This document shows, piece by piece, positions 61,922 to 64,000 of a stretch of DNA of 64,000 nucleotides. Origin of the DNA: Desulfovibrionaceae bacterium (lineage in GTDB: Bacteria; Desulfobacterota; Desulfovibrionia; Desulfovibrionales; Desulfovibrionaceae). How positions within the stretch are numbered: position 1 is the first letter of the stretch; each line of letters opens with the position of its first letter. The notes below the pieces were generated by a model, which saw nothing but the letters and a program-made list of their open reading frames with translations, was not told the origin of the DNA and did not search any database. Made by a program: the position numbers and the translations under genes. The DNA lies in the NCBI GenBank assembly GCA_016932995.1, contig JAFGBU010000017.1:28337-92336 (forward strand), written 5' to 3'.

Positions 61922-63899
61922 GGCGCTCAAGGCCAACGGCGTTAAGGACCCTATTCTTTCCAAGCGTCTGGCCCAGAAGGTCGAGATCAAGCTCGCGGGC
62001 GTGGACATCCCCGAGCAGGAGGACGTCCAGAACACGGTCGAGCAGGTGCTCATGGAGTCCCGGCAGTACACCGTGGCCAAGAGCTACATCCTCTACCGCG
62101 AGAAGCGCCGCCAGTTGAGGAACCAGCACGAGGCCTACCTGGACATCAAGGAGACCATCGACGAGTACCTGGGCAAGAGCGACTGGCGCGTCTCCGAGAA
62201 CGCCAACATGACCCATTCCTTTCAGGGGCTCATGCTCCACCTCTCGGGCACGGTCCAGGCCCGCTACGCCCTGGAGAAGTATCCCGAGGAGGTCCGCCTG
62301 GCCCACGAGCACGGCTACTTCCACATCCACGACCTGTCCTTCGGCCTGGCCGGGTACTGCGCGGGCTGGAGCCTGCGCGACCTGCTCCTGGAGGGCTTCA
62401 ACCTGGAGGGCCGCTCCTCGGCCGGGCCGGCCAAGCACTTCGACTCCATCCTGGGCCAGATGGTCAACTTCCTGGGCACGCTCCAGAACGAGTGGGCCGG
62501 GGCCCAGGCCTTCAACAACGTGGACACCTACCTGGCCCCGTTCATCCGCCGCGACGGCCTGGACTACGACCAGGTGCTCCAGGCCATGCAGAAGTTCGTC
62601 TTCAACCTGAACACCACCTCGCGCTGGGGCGGCCAGAGTCCGTTCACCAACCTGTCCTTTGACCTCGCCCCGCCCAAGCACCTGGCCAAGGAGGCGGTGA
62701 TCGTCGGCGGCCGGCTCGAGGATTCGGTCTACGGCGACTATGTCCCGGAGATGGAGATGATCAACAAGGCCTTTCTGGAGGTCATGTCCAACGGCGACTT
62801 CCACGGCCGGATATTCTCCTTCCCCATCCCGACCTACAACATCACCAAGGACTTTCCCTGGGACTCCGAGATCGGCGGGCTCCTGCTCAAGCTGACCTCC
62901 AAGTACGGGGCCCCGTACTTCCAGAACTTCATCAACTCCGAGCTCTCGCCCGAGGACGTGCGCTCCATGTGCTGCCGCCTGCAGATGGACCTGCGCGAGC
63001 TGCGCAACAAGGTCGGCGGGCTGTTCGGCGCGGGCGACCTGACCGGGTCCATAGGCGTGGTCACCCTGAACCTGCCCAAGCTGGCCTATCTGTCCCAGGG
63101 CGAGGACGAGTTCCTGGACCAGGTCGCGGAGTACGCCGAGATGGCCAGGCAGGCCCTGGAGTTCAAGCGCAAGCTGATCAACGACAACCTGGCCAAGGGC
63201 ATGTTCCCCTGGACCCAGCGCTACCTGAAGAACGGATTCAAGGGCCACTTCTCGACCATCGGCCTTCTGGGCGGCCACGAGGCCTGCGTCAATCTCCTGG
63301 GCAAGGGCATAGAGACCGACTCCGGGGTGCGGCTCATGCGCAGGACCCTGAACCACCTGCGCCGGCTCACCGCCCGCTTCCAGGAGGAGACCGGGCACCT
63401 GTACAACCTGGAGGCCACCCCGGCCGAGGGCACCAGCTACCGCCTGGCCAAGATAGACAAGAGCCTGTACGCGGACATCCACACCTCGGGCAACGGCACG
63501 CCCTATTACACCAACTCCACGGCCCTGCCCGTGGGCTACTCCGACGACGTGGTCTTTGCCCTGGAGCACCAGGACCAGCTCCAGCCGCTGTACACCGGGG
63601 GCTCGGTCTTCCACACCTTCCTGGGCGAGTCGGTCACCGATCCCAAGGCCCTGAAGTCGTTCATCGTCAAGGCCTTCACCAAGACCAAGCTGCCGTATCT
63701 GTCCATCACCCCGACCTTCTCCATCTGCAAGGAGCACGGCTACATCCGCGGCGAGCACTTCACCTGCCCCGAGTGCGGGGCCGAGACCGAGGTCTACACG
63801 CGCATCGTGGGCTACTACCGGCCGGTGTCGCGCTGGAACAAGGGCAAGCAGGCCGAGTACGCTGAGCGGCTGGTGTTCAGCGGGGTCATGGACGACTAG
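61845..63899 (+). CDS. nrdD: Anaerobic (class III) ribonucleoside-triphosphate reductase
   Basis: 684 residues. N-terminal ATP-cone (KRDGRLETWSTERIAQAIFKAL), the catalytic barrel (HDLSFGLAGYCAGWSLRDLL, NTTSRWGGQSPFTNL), zinc Cys CPECG, and the radical Gly in TRIVGYYRPVSRWNKGK near the C-terminus. It makes dNTPs without oxygen, using formate or a thiol as reductant in known class III enzymes. The ATG at 61845 has AGGAGG upstream and lies inside the 3' end of nrdG (77-base overlap). Both genes come from one mRNA. Confidence 0.96.
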   Translation: MPTQIMKRDGRLETWSTERIAQAIFKALKANGVKDPILSKRLAQKVEIKLAGVDIPEQEDVQNTVEQVLMESRQYTVAKSYILYREKRRQLRNQHEAYLDIKETIDEYLGKSDWRVSENANMTHSFQGLMLHLSGTVQARYALEKYPEEVRLAHEHGYFHIHDLSFGLAGYCAGWSLRDLLLEGFNLEGRSSAGPAKHFDSILGQMVNFLGTLQNEWAGAQAFNNVDTYLAPFIRRDGLDYDQVLQAMQKFVFNLNTTSRWGGQSPFTNLSFDLAPPKHLAKEAVIVGGRLEDSVYGDYVPEMEMINKAFLEVMSNGDFHGRIFSFPIPTYNITKDFPWDSEIGGLLLKLTSKYGAPYFQNFINSELSPEDVRSMCCRLQMDLRELRNKVGGLFGAGDLTGSIGVVTLNLPKLAYLSQGEDEFLDQVAEYAEMARQALEFKRKLINDNLAKGMFPWTQRYLKNGFKGHFSTIGLLGGHEACVNLLGKGIETDSGVRLMRRTLNHLRRLTARFQEETGHLYNLEATPAEGTSYRLAKIDKSLYADIHTSGNGTPYYTNSTALPVGYSDDVVFALEHQDQLQPLYTGGSVFHTFLGESVTDPKALKSFIVKAFTKTKLPYLSITPTFSICKEHGYIRGEHFTCPECGAETEVYTRIVGYYRPVSRWNKGKQAEYAERLVFSGVMDD

Positions 63900-63918
63900 C
63901 CCGGACCCTGCGCCGGAG

Positions 63919-63957
63919 AAAAAAGTCCCCCGCTGATCAGCGGGGGACTTTTTTCTT
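63919..63957 (+). terminator. Terminator after nrdD
   Basis: A perfect palindrome: AAAAAAGTCCCCCGC, central TGATCA, GCGGGGGACTTTTTT. It works in either direction. Confidence 0.93.
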
Positions 63958-63975
63958 TGCGGGCCGCCTGCCGGC

Positions 63976-64000
63976 TCATCCCGGGGGCGGGGGCGGGGGC
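63976..64000 (-). CDS. Possible 3' end of a minus-strand gene, cut off by the window edge
   Basis: The last 18 bases are three copies of GGGGGC. On the minus strand they read Pro-Pro repeats, then Gly and a TGA at 63978-63976. A bidirectional terminator just before it would suit a convergent gene. The evidence is thin: only eight codons are visible. Confidence 0.25.

Noticed and set aside
63983..64000. G-rich repeat at the end of the window as a G-quadruplex or CRISPR-like repeat
   Set aside because: Only three copies of a six-base unit are visible at the very edge; not enough to judge.

Overview
The window is a high-GC, gene-dense bacterial chromosome segment. Its gene content and order point to a sulfate-reducing deltaproteobacterium of the Desulfovibrio group. 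The main reasons are a long aromatic amino-acid operon that starts with the archaeal-type (aspartate semialdehyde) entry to shikimate, a periplasmic [NiFe] hydrogenase cluster, an oxygen-sensitive class III ribonucleotide reductase, and a double-Cache chemoreceptor. This assignment is inference from gene content; no rRNA or other marker is present. I saw no tRNA, rRNA, insertion sequence, CRISPR array or prophage.

Layout. 1-13775 (minus strand) is one aromatic supra-operon, read right to left: promoter, leader peptide, ADH synthase, 3-dehydroquinate synthase II, pheA, aroA, tyrA, trpE, trpG, trpD, trpC, trpF, trpB, trpA, a PaaK-type aryl-CoA ligase and a cut-off BNR/sialidase-like gene. 13980-15837 is a sigma-54-type amt-PII unit. 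15859-18295 holds metK, panD and panC. 18418-26052 holds signalling and TPR proteins, pgm, a cyclic-nucleotide-binding protein and a Mut7-C protein. 26130-28258 is groESL. 28696-34517 carries the conserved rpmH-rnpA-yidD-yidC-jag-mnmE string. 34736-39587 is a mixed set (LUD protein, UPF0280, CRP-like regulator, FMN protein, thiamine-binding protein, radical SAM protein, YkgJ). 39831-43668 is the hydrogenase operon. 43674-47444 has icd with two unknown genes, and a divergent trpB2. 47459-53951 has a NagZ-like lipoprotein, a chemoreceptor, a rhomboid protease and a Zn/Mn ABC transporter. 53973-60773 has gmhA, purU, an HD protein, two small unknowns, two glycosyltransferases and an SGNH protein. 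60956-63957 is nrdG-nrdD.

The main discovery is a two-tier attenuation system in the aromatic supra-operon. Tier 1 is an unannotated 30-residue leader peptide at 13736-13644 (minus). It contains a run of Tyr, Tyr, Phe, Trp, Tyr, Trp, Tyr codons and is followed by mutually exclusive antiterminator and terminator hairpins before the first gene, so it could sense all three aromatic amino acids. Tier 2 lies inside the operon. The last codons of tyrA encode Trp-Trp-Trp-Arg-Asp-stop. Eight bases after the stop a 9-base segment can pair with the 5' arm of a perfect terminator hairpin that sits just before trpE. The 3' end of tyrA therefore appears to act as the Trp-sensing leader for trpEGDCFBA. A separate trpB2 gene at 46059 also has a terminator-like hairpin in its leader, and a promoter similar to that of the aromatic operon. 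All folds were drawn by eye and none was computed.
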